64,000 nt of DNA from Pirellulaceae bacterium (lineage in GTDB: Bacteria; Planctomycetota; Planctomycetia; Pirellulales; Pirellulaceae): NCBI GenBank assembly GCA_024102795.1, contig JAGFJK010000453.1, positions 28,153 through 92,152 of the forward strand, given 5' to 3'. A program made the position numbers and the translations under genes. The notes below the pieces were generated by a model. The model worked only from the letters and a program-made list of their open reading frames with translations, did not search any database and was not told the DNA's origin. Below are positions 17,369-25,416 of the stretch, piece by piece (position 1 is the first letter of the stretch; every line of letters starts with the position of its first letter).

Positions 17369-19007
17369 GAGTTAGATTCTCCAGCCCGGTTTGCGGACGC
17401 TTTTCGGCCACGGGCTCGCGATTCTGCAAGCCTTCCTGCAGCGGCCGGGCCACCGCCGCTTCCACTTCGCGGAGCGGACCGTCCATCGGCCGCAGAAAAA
17501 AGTTCGGGGCGACGCCGATCCAGACCATCACCACCGCCAGTGGCGCCAGGGCCAGAATCTCGCGCGGCGCCAGGTCCCGAGGCGGAGCCCCGTCGTGACC
17601 GCCGGACGGATGCTTCAGCGGCCCGAAGAACACGCGCTGCACCAGCCACAACATGTACCAGGCGCCCAACACCACGCCGAACACGGCCAGCACCGAGATC
17701 GCCTTCAGATGCAGCCCCCATCCCGGCAACGGCTCCTGCCAGGCCCGCTGGAACATCGCCAGCAGGACCAGGAATTCGCCCACGAACCCGTTCAGTCCCG
17801 GCAGCCCGATGCTGGACAGCGTGAACACCAGCATGAAAAACGCCAGCCTGGGAACTTGCCGGGCCAGGCCGCTCAACTGCTGGATGTCCCGCGTGTGATA
17901 CCGTTCGTACAACATGCCGACCAGGGCGAACAGCCCGCCGGTGGACAGCCCGTGGTTGACCATCTGCAACGTGCCACCCTGCAGCCCCAACGGATTCAGG
18001 GCAAACACGCCCAGCAGGCAGTAACCCAGGTGGCTGACGCTGGAGTAGGCAATCAGCCGCTTGAGATCGTGCTGCGCCAGGGCTATCAGCGCGCCGTACA
18101 GAATGCCGATCACGGCGATCCACAAGATCCAGGGCGCGAACAGGTACGTGGCATCAGGCAACAGCGGCAGGCAGAAGCGGACGAAACCGTAGGAACCCAG
18201 CTTGAGCAAGATGCCGGCCAGGAACACGCTGCCCGCCGTCGGTGCCTGGACGTGGGCCAGCGGCAGCCAGGTGTGCAGCGGGAACAGGGGGACCTTGATG
18301 GCGAAACCCGCGAACAACGCGGCGAATAACACCGCCTGGAACCCAGGCGACATGGCCCGCGGCGTGCCGGCCGCCTGCTGCACCGCGGCCGCCAGTTCCG
18401 CGATCGAGAACGTCAGCTCGCCGCCCGCGACGTACGCCGCCTTCCACCACACGATCGATAACAGACCCAGAAAGGTCAGCAGGCTGCCGGCCAGCGTGAA
18501 CAGGAAAAACTTGCTGGCCGCGTATTTCCGGTCCTCGCTGCCCCAGATCCCGATCAGGAAGTACAGCGGGATCAGCGTGAATTCAAAGAACACGTAGAAC
18601 ATGATCAGGTCCCGGGCCGCGAACACGCCCAGGCACCCGCACTCCAGCAACAACAGCAGAGCATAGAACTGGGGCACCTGGTCGTCGATCGCTTCCCAAC
18701 TGACCAGCACCGCCGTGACCATCAGCAGCGCCGAAAGCGCGAACAGCCAGACCGAAATCCCATCCAGCCCGATCCCGAACTGGATCTGCTCGCCCGCGCC
18801 CAGCCACGTCCACTCCCGCTCGGTGCTGGCGACGTGGTCCGGATAGAAATCCCAGATCACCAGCACCGTCAGCAGCAGCGTGGCCAGCGTCACGGCCAGG
18901 GCCGTCCAGCGGACGGCCCGTGTCCCCAACGCCGCCACGGGCCACAGCGCCACGGCGCCGGCCAGCGGCAGCAGGATCGTCACCAGCAGCAATGTGGCGG
19001 TGTCCAT
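17358..19007 (-). CDS. nuoM: NADH-quinone oxidoreductase subunit M
   Basis: A 549-residue antiporter-like membrane subunit. Family motifs include LIMFYVFFEFTLIPLYFLIGIWG, the PLHTWLPLAHVQAPTAGSV loop and LIAYSSVSHLGYCLLG, each around the key proton-path residues (Glu in helix 5, Lys in helices 7 and 8). The ATG at 19007 follows GAGGAG and is preferred over the upstream in-frame start at 19082. The C-terminal 60 residues are charged. It overlaps nuoN by 11 bp. Confidence 0.96.
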   Translation of the reverse strand: MDTATLLLVTILLPLAGAVALWPVAALGTRAVRWTALAVTLATLLLTVLVIWDFYPDHVASTEREWTWLGAGEQIQFGIGLDGISVWLFALSALLMVTAVLVSWEAIDDQVPQFYALLLLLECGCLGVFAARDLIMFYVFFEFTLIPLYFLIGIWGSEDRKYAASKFFLFTLAGSLLTFLGLLSIVWWKAAYVAGGELTFSIAELAAAVQQAAGTPRAMSPGFQAVLFAALFAGFAIKVPLFPLHTWLPLAHVQAPTAGSVFLAGILLKLGSYGFVRFCLPLLPDATYLFAPWILWIAVIGILYGALIALAQHDLKRLIAYSSVSHLGYCLLGVFALNPLGLQGGTLQMVNHGLSTGGLFALVGMLYERYHTRDIQQLSGLARQVPRLAFFMLVFTLSSIGLPGLNGFVGEFLVLLAMFQRAWQEPLPGWGLHLKAISVLAVFGVVLGAWYMLWLVQRVFFGPLKHPSGGHDGAPPRDLAPREILALAPLAVVMVWIGVAPNFFLRPMDGPLREVEAAVARPLQEGLQNREPVAEKRPQTGLENLTRAR

Positions 19008-19096
19008 CAAGCTCCTCGTCATCCCGCCCGGCCTGGTTTCCGCAGGTTCCCGGACAGGCTTCGCTTCCCAACTCGACTCCAAACCAGCAACCGGGC

Positions 19097-21649
19097 CTAT
19101 CCCAGCAACTGGACGGCCAGCAGAATCAGCAGTCCCAACACCATGGCCAGCGCGTAGAACGGCACCAGCCCCATCTGCAGCGAACGCATCACGTCGCCGA
19201 TCTGCCGGGGCACACGTCCCACGAAGTTCACCGTGCCATCAATCAGCCAGCGGTCGATGCCGTAGCACAGCCGGGCCAGGCCCCGCAGCGGCCTGACCAG
19301 CACCAGTTCATACAGCTCGTCCAGGTAAAACCGGTGATACGACAGCTTGTAGGGCGAGACGTAATACAACAGCAGCAGCGGCGCCGAGAGGACCAGCACC
19401 ACTAGCAGCAAGGCGCCCACCACCAACCGCAGCAGCCACTCAAGACCCACGGCCGCGCTGCACTCCCGCACCCAACGGGCCACGCGCCACTGGCGCATCC
19501 TGGCAAACGACTCCACGTCACTCCAACCCGAAACCCAGGCCAGGTCGAAGAACTGGCGGATGCCGTGGATCTCGTGCCGGCTGCCCAGGTACAGATAGGA
19601 ACTCAGCCCGATCCCGCCCAGCGCCATCAAAGTGCTCCAGCCCGCCACCGACAAGTGAAACTCGCCCGGCAACGTGGTCCGCATCGCCGCGGGAAAGCCC
19701 AGCGAGGGCGTCCATAACAGCCAGTTGGCGAAGCTGTTCGTGCCGTCCAGGTACGAGCGGTCCAGCAGCAGCCCGACCAGCGCCGAACAGACTGCCAGGA
19801 TCCCCAGCGGCACGGTCATCGACGCCGGCGACTCGTGGGCGTGACGCCCCGCTTCGGGCGGGATCAGCTCCGGCCCGTGAAACGTCAGGTAAAACGCCCG
19901 GAACGTGTAGAACGCCGTCAGGAACGAGGTCATCAGGCCCAGCAGATACAGCCAATGGAAGATCTGCCCCCGCAGCAGGTTCGAGAGCCCGAAGACGGGC
20001 GTCACATCGTCGTCGGCCGAAGATTCCGGTCGCTCCACGGCCTGGGTCCCGCCGCCTTCTGCCGAACCGTGAGGGGACGAATCGTGAGGCGCCGGGCCGT
20101 GAGGCGCCGGGCCGTGAGGCGCCGGGCCGTGGGAATCCGAATCGTGCGGCTCCAACTCGTGCACTTTGTCATGCACCGCGCCCAGCACGGCGTCCTTGCT
20201 CCAGAAACCAGCCAGCGGAAACACACCGGCCAGCGCCAGGCAGCCCACCGCAAACGTGATGTACGTGACGGGCATCACCCTTCGCAAACCGCCGAACCGC
20301 CGCATGTCGATCACGTTACCCATGGCGTGCATCACGCTGCCGGCCCCCAGGAACAGCAGGGCCTTGAAGAAGGCATGGGTGAACAGGTGGAACATGCCGG
20401 CCGTGACTCCAGCCAGGCTGCCCACGCCCAGGGCCAGGAACATGTAGCCCAACTGGCTGACCGTGGAGTAGGCCAGGACCCGCTTCAGATCGTATTGAGT
20501 CAAGGCGATCAGCGCGGCCAGCAGCGCCGTGAAACCACCCACGACCGAGACCACCAGTTGCGCGTCGGGCGAGACCAGGAACAGCGGCGTGCAGCGCGCG
20601 ATCATGTAGATGCCGGCCGTGACCATGGTCGCCGCGTGGATCAGCGCGCTGACCGGAGTCGGGCCCTCCATCGCGTCCGGCAGCCAGACGTGCAGCGGAA
20701 ACTGGGCGCTCTTGCCGCAGGCTCCCAGCAGCAGCAGCAGGCAGATGGCCAGCGAGATCATGGCCGAAGTCCGCGGTTGACCGGCGGGGCGCAATTCGTT
20801 GTCGGCCAGCCGCAGCGGGCCGAACACACCGGCCACCGGTTCCTGCTCCGCCGGCACCACCTCGCCCGCCCGCTCGGCCGCCACCGCCTGCTGGATCCTG
20901 GCCGGCTCCAGCTCGCCGCCGCGCAGCGAGTCGTGAAAGTTCAGCGTGCCGTAGGTGGTCCAGATCAGGAAGACTCCCAGTGCGAAACCGAAGTCGCCCA
21001 CGCGGTTCACCAGGAACGCCTTCTTGCCGGCCGCCGCGGCGGCCGGCTTCTGGTACCAGAAGCCGATCAGCAGATAGCTGCACAGACCGACCGCCTCCCA
21101 GAACACGTACAGCAGCACGAAATTGCTGACCGAGACCAGCATCGTCATCGAGAACACGAACAGGCCGAAATAGGCGAAGAATCGCCAGTATCCCGGGTCG
21201 CCATGCATGTAGCCGGCCGAGTAGATGGCGACCAGCGTGGCGATCAGCGTGACCATGACCAGCATCATGCAGGTCAGGCTGTCGGCGCGGAGCACGATGT
21301 CGATGCGGAAGTCTCGCGAGCCGCCTCCGACCAGCGACTCCCGCGACTCGCCGGGTGGCGTCCGCGGCTGCTGGTAGGCGTCGGCCACGTCGGTCCACGT
21401 CCACAGCCTGCGCACTTCCTCGTAGCCGATCCCCAAGGCCACCTCGCCGCCCGCTCCCGCGGCCCGCTGCAGAAAGCTCAACTCGCGCATCAACAGCAGA
21501 CTGCAGAGGAACGACGCCAGCACCGCGGCAATCGCCAGCCAATGACTCTGCTGCCGCAACACGCGCGGCCCCAGCAGGCCGATCAGCACGGCGGCCGCCA
21601 GCGGCAGGGCTGGAATCAGGATCAGCAACAGGCGAATCGGATCGTCCAT
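19097..21649 (-). CDS. nuoL: NADH-quinone oxidoreductase subunit L with a repeat-derived linker
   Basis: An 850-residue subunit, much longer than the common 610-660. The antiporter core is clear (FWEAVGLCSYLLIGFWY, PLHVWLPDAMEGPTPVSAL, LAYSTVSQLGYMFLALG, KALLFLGAGSVMHAMG), followed by the lateral helix and C-terminal membrane anchor. Extra sequence comes from two hydrophilic insertions: one after about residue 280 (ELEPARIQQAV region), and a His/Pro-rich linker near residue 520 carrying GPAPH three times, followed by an acidic stretch. The ATG at 21649 lies 1 bp after the nuoK stop. Confidence 0.95.
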   Translation of the reverse strand: MDDPIRLLLILIPALPLAAAVLIGLLGPRVLRQQSHWLAIAAVLASFLCSLLLMRELSFLQRAAGAGGEVALGIGYEEVRRLWTWTDVADAYQQPRTPPGESRESLVGGGSRDFRIDIVLRADSLTCMMLVMVTLIATLVAIYSAGYMHGDPGYWRFFAYFGLFVFSMTMLVSVSNFVLLYVFWEAVGLCSYLLIGFWYQKPAAAAAGKKAFLVNRVGDFGFALGVFLIWTTYGTLNFHDSLRGGELEPARIQQAVAAERAGEVVPAEQEPVAGVFGPLRLADNELRPAGQPRTSAMISLAICLLLLLGACGKSAQFPLHVWLPDAMEGPTPVSALIHAATMVTAGIYMIARCTPLFLVSPDAQLVVSVVGGFTALLAALIALTQYDLKRVLAYSTVSQLGYMFLALGVGSLAGVTAGMFHLFTHAFFKALLFLGAGSVMHAMGNVIDMRRFGGLRRVMPVTYITFAVGCLALAGVFPLAGFWSKDAVLGAVHDKVHELEPHDSDSHGPAPHGPAPHGPAPHDSSPHGSAEGGGTQAVERPESSADDDVTPVFGLSNLLRGQIFHWLYLLGLMTSFLTAFYTFRAFYLTFHGPELIPPEAGRHAHESPASMTVPLGILAVCSALVGLLLDRSYLDGTNSFANWLLWTPSLGFPAAMRTTLPGEFHLSVAGWSTLMALGGIGLSSYLYLGSRHEIHGIRQFFDLAWVSGWSDVESFARMRQWRVARWVRECSAAVGLEWLLRLVVGALLLVVLVLSAPLLLLYYVSPYKLSYHRFYLDELYELVLVRPLRGLARLCYGIDRWLIDGTVNFVGRVPRQIGDVMRSLQMGLVPFYALAMVLGLLILLAVQLLG
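20084..20128. repeat. Triple 15-bp in-frame repeat inside nuoL
   Basis: Three perfect tandem copies of GTGAGGCGCCGGGCC (20084-20098, 20099-20113, 20114-20128) encode GPAPH repeats in the linker of NuoL on the minus strand. Because the unit is a multiple of three, copy-number change would keep the frame. Confidence 0.95.
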
Positions 21650-21650
21650 A

Positions 21651-22094
21651 TCACACGCGGCTGCGGTGCAGTTCCTCTTCGGGGTCCACTTCCGGTTCAA
21701 TGCCCGCCGGCGTCAGCGTGGGCCACACCTGATCCTCCTCGCGCTCCTCCGGCACTTCGCGGTCCACGTACGCGGGTTGCCCCTCTTCCCGCAGATCCTG
21801 CCAGAGCACAATGTCCAGGCGGCCGGTCTGTTTGGCCAGCATCAGGACCAGCGCCAGCGCGATCGCCGCCTCGCAGGCCGCCACGGCGATGATGAAGACG
21901 ACCAGCATCTGGCCGCCCCAGTCGTTGTGATAGCGGCCCCAGGCCACCAGGCTGACCGAGATGCCCTGCAGCATGATCTCGGCGCTGAGGAACATCACGA
22001 TCATGTTGCGGCGGACCAGAAAGCCCGCCAGCCCGATGGCAAACAGCAGCCCGCCGACCAGCAGGTAATTCTGCAGCAGCGCCAGTTCGTTCAT
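21651..22094 (-). CDS. nuoK: NADH-quinone oxidoreductase subunit K with acidic tail
   Basis: A 147-residue protein. The first 100 residues are the usual three-helix NuoK (IGLAGFLVRRNMIVMFLSAE with the conserved membrane Glu, then FIIAVAACEAAIALALVL with the second Glu). The remaining 45 residues form a charged, Glu/Asp/Pro-rich extension absent from typical NuoK of about 100 residues. The ATG overlaps the nuoJ stop by 4 bp (ATGA), and nuoL follows immediately. Confidence 0.95.
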   Translation of the reverse strand: MNELALLQNYLLVGGLLFAIGLAGFLVRRNMIVMFLSAEIMLQGISVSLVAWGRYHNDWGGQMLVVFIIAVAACEAAIALALVLMLAKQTGRLDIVLWQDLREEGQPAYVDREVPEEREEDQVWPTLTPAGIEPEVDPEEELHRSRV

Positions 22095-22945
22095 CGGGCC
22101 GACTCCTCCGCCTGGGCCTGCCGGCGCCCCTGAATCATGATCGCGATCGCGCCTACCAGGGCGACCAGCAGCAGCGTGCCCGCCACCTCGACCGAGACCA
22201 GCTCGCGGCTGAACAGCTCGGCACCGAAACGGGCCATGTGAGACGGGTGCAGCACCCCGGCGGACCGCTCCACCGCCCCGCTTTCGCCCAGCGCCGCCAA
22301 GGCGTCGATCTGTCGGATCCCCGGCAAGGCCGTCGTCAGCACGGCCACCATCAGGGCGGCGGCCAGCACCGAAACCGGCTTGGCATACCAGCCCCAGGTC
22401 AGGCGATCGTACGTGGCGTGTCCTTCGGGCTGAGCCAGCATGATCACGAACAGGAAGGTGACCACGATCGCGCCGGCGTAGACCACCACCGTGGCCACAC
22501 CCAGGAAGCTGGCACCTTGCAGCAGAAACAAGCTGCCCGTCCCCAGCAACGACATGGCGAACCAGACCGCCGCGTACACGGCACTGCGCATCGCCACCGC
22601 CGCCGCGGCGCTCAGCACCGTCACTCCCGCCAGAATCCAGAACAGCCCCTGCGCCAGCCAGTCGCTCAACAACGGCTGCCCGGCCGCCAGCAGGCCCAGC
22701 GCGACCAGGCCCACGACGCCCCCCAGCACCCGCGCCACCGCCGAGCCGCGCGGCAACATCAACACCAACGCCACCGCCCCGCAGACCAGACCCCAGGTGG
22801 TCGGCGATTGCACCAGCACTCGCCAGTCGGGCAGGGCCGCCAGCAGACCGCTCCCCGCGACCGCGGACAACCCACCGCCACCCGCCAACTCCGGCCAGAG
22901 ACCCGCCACCGCCTGCCCGATGTGCGCCGCACCCGACAAGTACAT
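22091..22945 (-). CDS. nuoJ: NADH-quinone oxidoreductase subunit J
   Basis: A 284-residue membrane subunit. The conserved core is AVYAAVWFAMSLLGTGSLFL and the TVVVYAGAIVVTFLFVIML helix with the pi-bulge region. It is longer than usual (about 170-220) because of an extra N-terminal stretch of about 110 mostly hydrophobic residues, which could form three additional helices. The ATG at 22945 shares one base with the nuoI stop (TGATG). Confidence 0.92.
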   Translation of the reverse strand: MYLSGAAHIGQAVAGLWPELAGGGGLSAVAGSGLLAALPDWRVLVQSPTTWGLVCGAVALVLMLPRGSAVARVLGGVVGLVALGLLAAGQPLLSDWLAQGLFWILAGVTVLSAAAAVAMRSAVYAAVWFAMSLLGTGSLFLLQGASFLGVATVVVYAGAIVVTFLFVIMLAQPEGHATYDRLTWGWYAKPVSVLAAALMVAVLTTALPGIRQIDALAALGESGAVERSAGVLHPSHMARFGAELFSRELVSVEVAGTLLLVALVGAIAIMIQGRRQAQAEESAR

Positions 22946-23490
22946 CACAACGTGCCTCCCAGCCGGGTCGACTGCATCGGCTCCTTGTCCTTCGTGGCGT
23001 CGTACACGCTGAGCAGCTTCTCCTTGTCGAAGATCATCTCCTCGCGGCTGCGACCCGTCAGATTGTACAAGCTGGTCAGCTCGATCGCGTCCACCGGGCA
23101 GGCTTCCTCGCACATCCCGCAGTAGATGCAACGCAGCTCGTCGATCGTGAAACTTTCCGGATACTTCTCCCGGTCCGGCCAGGGACTCTCCACACCGATA
23201 ATGTCGATGCAGTGCGCCGGGCAGGCCGTCGCGCACAGGAAACAGGCCACGCACTTGACCCGACCCTGCTCGTCGCGGTTCAGCCGGTGCACGCCGCGGT
23301 AAATCAGCGGGTTGCCCAGTTGCGGCTCCTCGTCCGGGTAACTGACCGTCACCTGCTTGCCCCGCAGCGAACCAGCCAGATGCTTCAGCGTGGTCGACAG
23401 GCCCTGGACGAACATCGGCATGTACATCCGGCCGGCCAGCCCCAGCTCGGGCTCCTGCACCCACAGAATATCGGGATCGTCGGGTTTCAT
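22945..23490 (-). CDS. nuoI: NADH-quinone oxidoreductase subunit I
   Basis: A 181-residue ferredoxin-like subunit with two [4Fe-4S] sites: CVACFLCATACP (C80, C83, C86, C90) and CIYCGMCEEACP (C121, C124, C127, C131). These are clusters N6a and N6b, which pass electrons to NuoB. The N-terminal helix sits at the membrane surface. Length is typical. It is tightly packed between nuoH (18 bp) and nuoJ (1-bp overlap). Confidence 0.97.
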   Translation of the reverse strand: MKPDDPDILWVQEPELGLAGRMYMPMFVQGLSTTLKHLAGSLRGKQVTVSYPDEEPQLGNPLIYRGVHRLNRDEQGRVKCVACFLCATACPAHCIDIIGVESPWPDREKYPESFTIDELRCIYCGMCEEACPVDAIELTSLYNLTGRSREEMIFDKEKLLSVYDATKDKEPMQSTRLGGTL

Positions 23491-23508
23491 CGCGCTCGCA
23501 CCTGGGCC

Positions 23509-24741
23509 TTAGACCTGCGGGTCCACGTCGTACAGTTCGAGTTCCTGCTGGGGACGGTTGTCGGCGATCAGCGGTTGCGCGTAGGCGACCACGATCCAGG
23601 CCAGCAGGCAGATGCCCCAGTTGGCCGCGATCAACAACGGATTCGACCACCAGGCGTCCAACTGCCAGGCAGTCCGAAGTTGATCCAGGATAGCGACGCT
23701 GACCAGATTCACCAGCCCCAGCGGCAGCATCACCTTCCAGGCCAAGGCCATCAGTTGGTCGAAGCGGAAGCGGGGCCAGCTCCAGCGGATCAGCATGAAC
23801 AGCAAGATCACCAGAAACACCTTGCCGCTCAGGACCATCACTCGCAGCACCGCCTGGACCAGGCCCACCTGCTCCCCCGCGCCCGTCAGTCCCCAGAAGT
23901 GCCAGCCACCCAGGAACAGGATCACGATCAAGAATGCGGCCGTGATCATGTGCAGGAACTCAGCCACCAGAAACAACAGCAGCTTGATCCCGGAATACTC
24001 GGTGTGGTAGCCGCCGATCAACTCCTGCTCGCATTCGGGCAGGTCGAACGGCAGCCGCGCCGCCTCGGCAAACGCCGCCACCACAAACACCACGCAGCCC
24101 AGCGGCTGAGCCAGGATGAACCACCAGCCCGACGTGGCCTGCGCGCTGATGATCGCTTCCAGGTCCAACGACCCGGCGGCCACCACCACGCCCAGAATCC
24201 CCAGCCCCAACGGCAGCTCGTAGGCAATCAGTTGGGCGCTCGACCGCAAAGCGCCCAGGAAACTGTACTTGTTGTTGCTCGCCCAGCCGCCCAGAATCAC
24301 GCCGTACACGGCGATGCTGGACAGGCCGAAAATCACAAACACCGCCACGTCCATGCCCGGAGCGACCACCAGCCGGATCGGCTCGCTCAGCCCCTCAATA
24401 CCCAGATCCACCGGCAGCACGCTGCCAAACGGAATCACGGCGAACACGGTCAAGGCGGCCACCAGGATCACGATCGGCGCCAGCACATACATCCGCTTGT
24501 CCACGTGCGCCGGCGTGTATTCCTCCTTCATGATGAACTTCACGCCGTCGGCCAGCGGCTGCCCCAACCCGAATATCCGGATCCGCGTCAGCGGAATGCC
24601 GACCCGGTTCGGCCCCACCCGGTCCTGGACCCAGGCGGCCATCCGGCGCTCCAGCAACACGAAATACGCCGCGGCCGTCATCACCCCGCCCAGTAACAGG
24701 ATCACTTTGACCAGGATTTCGATCAGCGCAGCGGTTGTCAT
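23509..24741 (-). CDS. nuoH: NADH-quinone oxidoreductase subunit H
   Basis: A 410-residue membrane subunit that forms the quinone chamber with NuoB and NuoD. Landmarks are ERRMAAWVQDRVGPNRVG, FGLGQPLADGVKFIMKEE, the internal FDLPECEQELIGGYHTEYSG loop with its acidic residues, and SWPRFRFDQLMALAWK near the C terminus. The ATG at 24741 lies directly beside the 675-bp repeat-filled gap that separates it from nuoG, so its expression may depend on read-through or on a promoter in that gap. Confidence 0.97.
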   Translation of the reverse strand: MTTAALIEILVKVILLLGGVMTAAAYFVLLERRMAAWVQDRVGPNRVGIPLTRIRIFGLGQPLADGVKFIMKEEYTPAHVDKRMYVLAPIVILVAALTVFAVIPFGSVLPVDLGIEGLSEPIRLVVAPGMDVAVFVIFGLSSIAVYGVILGGWASNNKYSFLGALRSSAQLIAYELPLGLGILGVVVAAGSLDLEAIISAQATSGWWFILAQPLGCVVFVVAAFAEAARLPFDLPECEQELIGGYHTEYSGIKLLLFLVAEFLHMITAAFLIVILFLGGWHFWGLTGAGEQVGLVQAVLRVMVLSGKVFLVILLFMLIRWSWPRFRFDQLMALAWKVMLPLGLVNLVSVAILDQLRTAWQLDAWWSNPLLIAANWGICLLAWIVVAYAQPLIADNRPQQELELYDVDPQV

Positions 24742-24770
24742 GGATCGGCTTCCCGTGGGACGGGGGTAAG

Positions 24771-24810
24771 AGTTATCAGTTGTCAGTTGTCAGTTATCAG
24801 TTATCAGTTA
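24771..24810. repeat. GTTATCAG/GTTGTCAG microsatellite
   Basis: Five or so imperfect tandem copies of a seven-base unit (CAGTTAT/CAGTTGT) lie just upstream of nuoH. The same satellite flanks the second copy of the large repeat (35806-35840, and inverted at 36246-36297) and recurs near 45330-45350. Confidence 0.85.
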
Positions 24811-24887
24811 GTCCGACGCGTCAATTCTTAAGTTGCGGTTTTCATGGACTCCGCTTCGCCAGCCGCGCCTACAAATCACTTCTGGCT

Positions 24888-25357
24888 CCCTCCCCGCTTC
24901 GAGATCGAGCAGCTTATAAGTTGTTTTTCCGAGGGGATTTTGCGTTATGACCCAGGGAAAACGTGGATGGTCTCCGCGTCGGCAATCGTCCCCCTTGATA
25001 TCCCTCTGGCCCCCTCCCCGGCTTCCGGGGAGGGCTGGGGAGGGGCTCCTGTGCATCTTGTTTTGACGCACCTGGCACCCGATGGAATCACCCAACACCT
25101 TTCGCACTCAAGAATTCAGATCCTAAATTGATGTTCGACTCGTCCGAAATCTGCGTCCCGCGAGTAGCCGTGTGCGAATTGAGCGAATCCCTTTGCTCCA
25201 TAGTCCCGCAGGCCCCTCCCCAACCCTCCCCGAAGCGGGGAGGGGGCCAAAGGTATTGTGAGATGGGGCTCGGCGAATTCGAGCTGACCATTGGTTCGTC
25301 ATCCCAAGTTTCATACCCAAAAAAACTCAAAAGCTGCACGATCTCGAAGCGGGGAGG
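24888..25357. mobile_element. MITE-like non-coding element with 28-bp terminal inverted repeats
   Basis: The gap between nuoG and nuoH (24742-25416) holds no gene. It contains a 470-bp segment bounded by 28-bp inverted repeats (24888-24915 and 25330-25357) that differ at one base. Inside are a further inverted pair rich in CCCCTCCCC (about 25010-25045 and 25205-25245). About 385 bp of it (24908-25292) is repeated, at roughly 80-90% identity by eye, at 35853-36240. The size, TIRs and lack of coding capacity fit a non-autonomous mobile element; no target duplication was identified. Confidence 0.7.
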
Positions 25358-25416
25358 GGCTCCTGGCACTCGTTCCCATCTCAACCCACCGCCGCCGCAT
25401 CGGCACCAAATTTCAG

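Noticed and set aside
24844..25131. Short open frames in the nuoG-nuoH gap
   Set aside because: They run through the repeat element and its inverted ends, and the mirrored peptide on both strands comes from the inverted repeats, not from coding selection.
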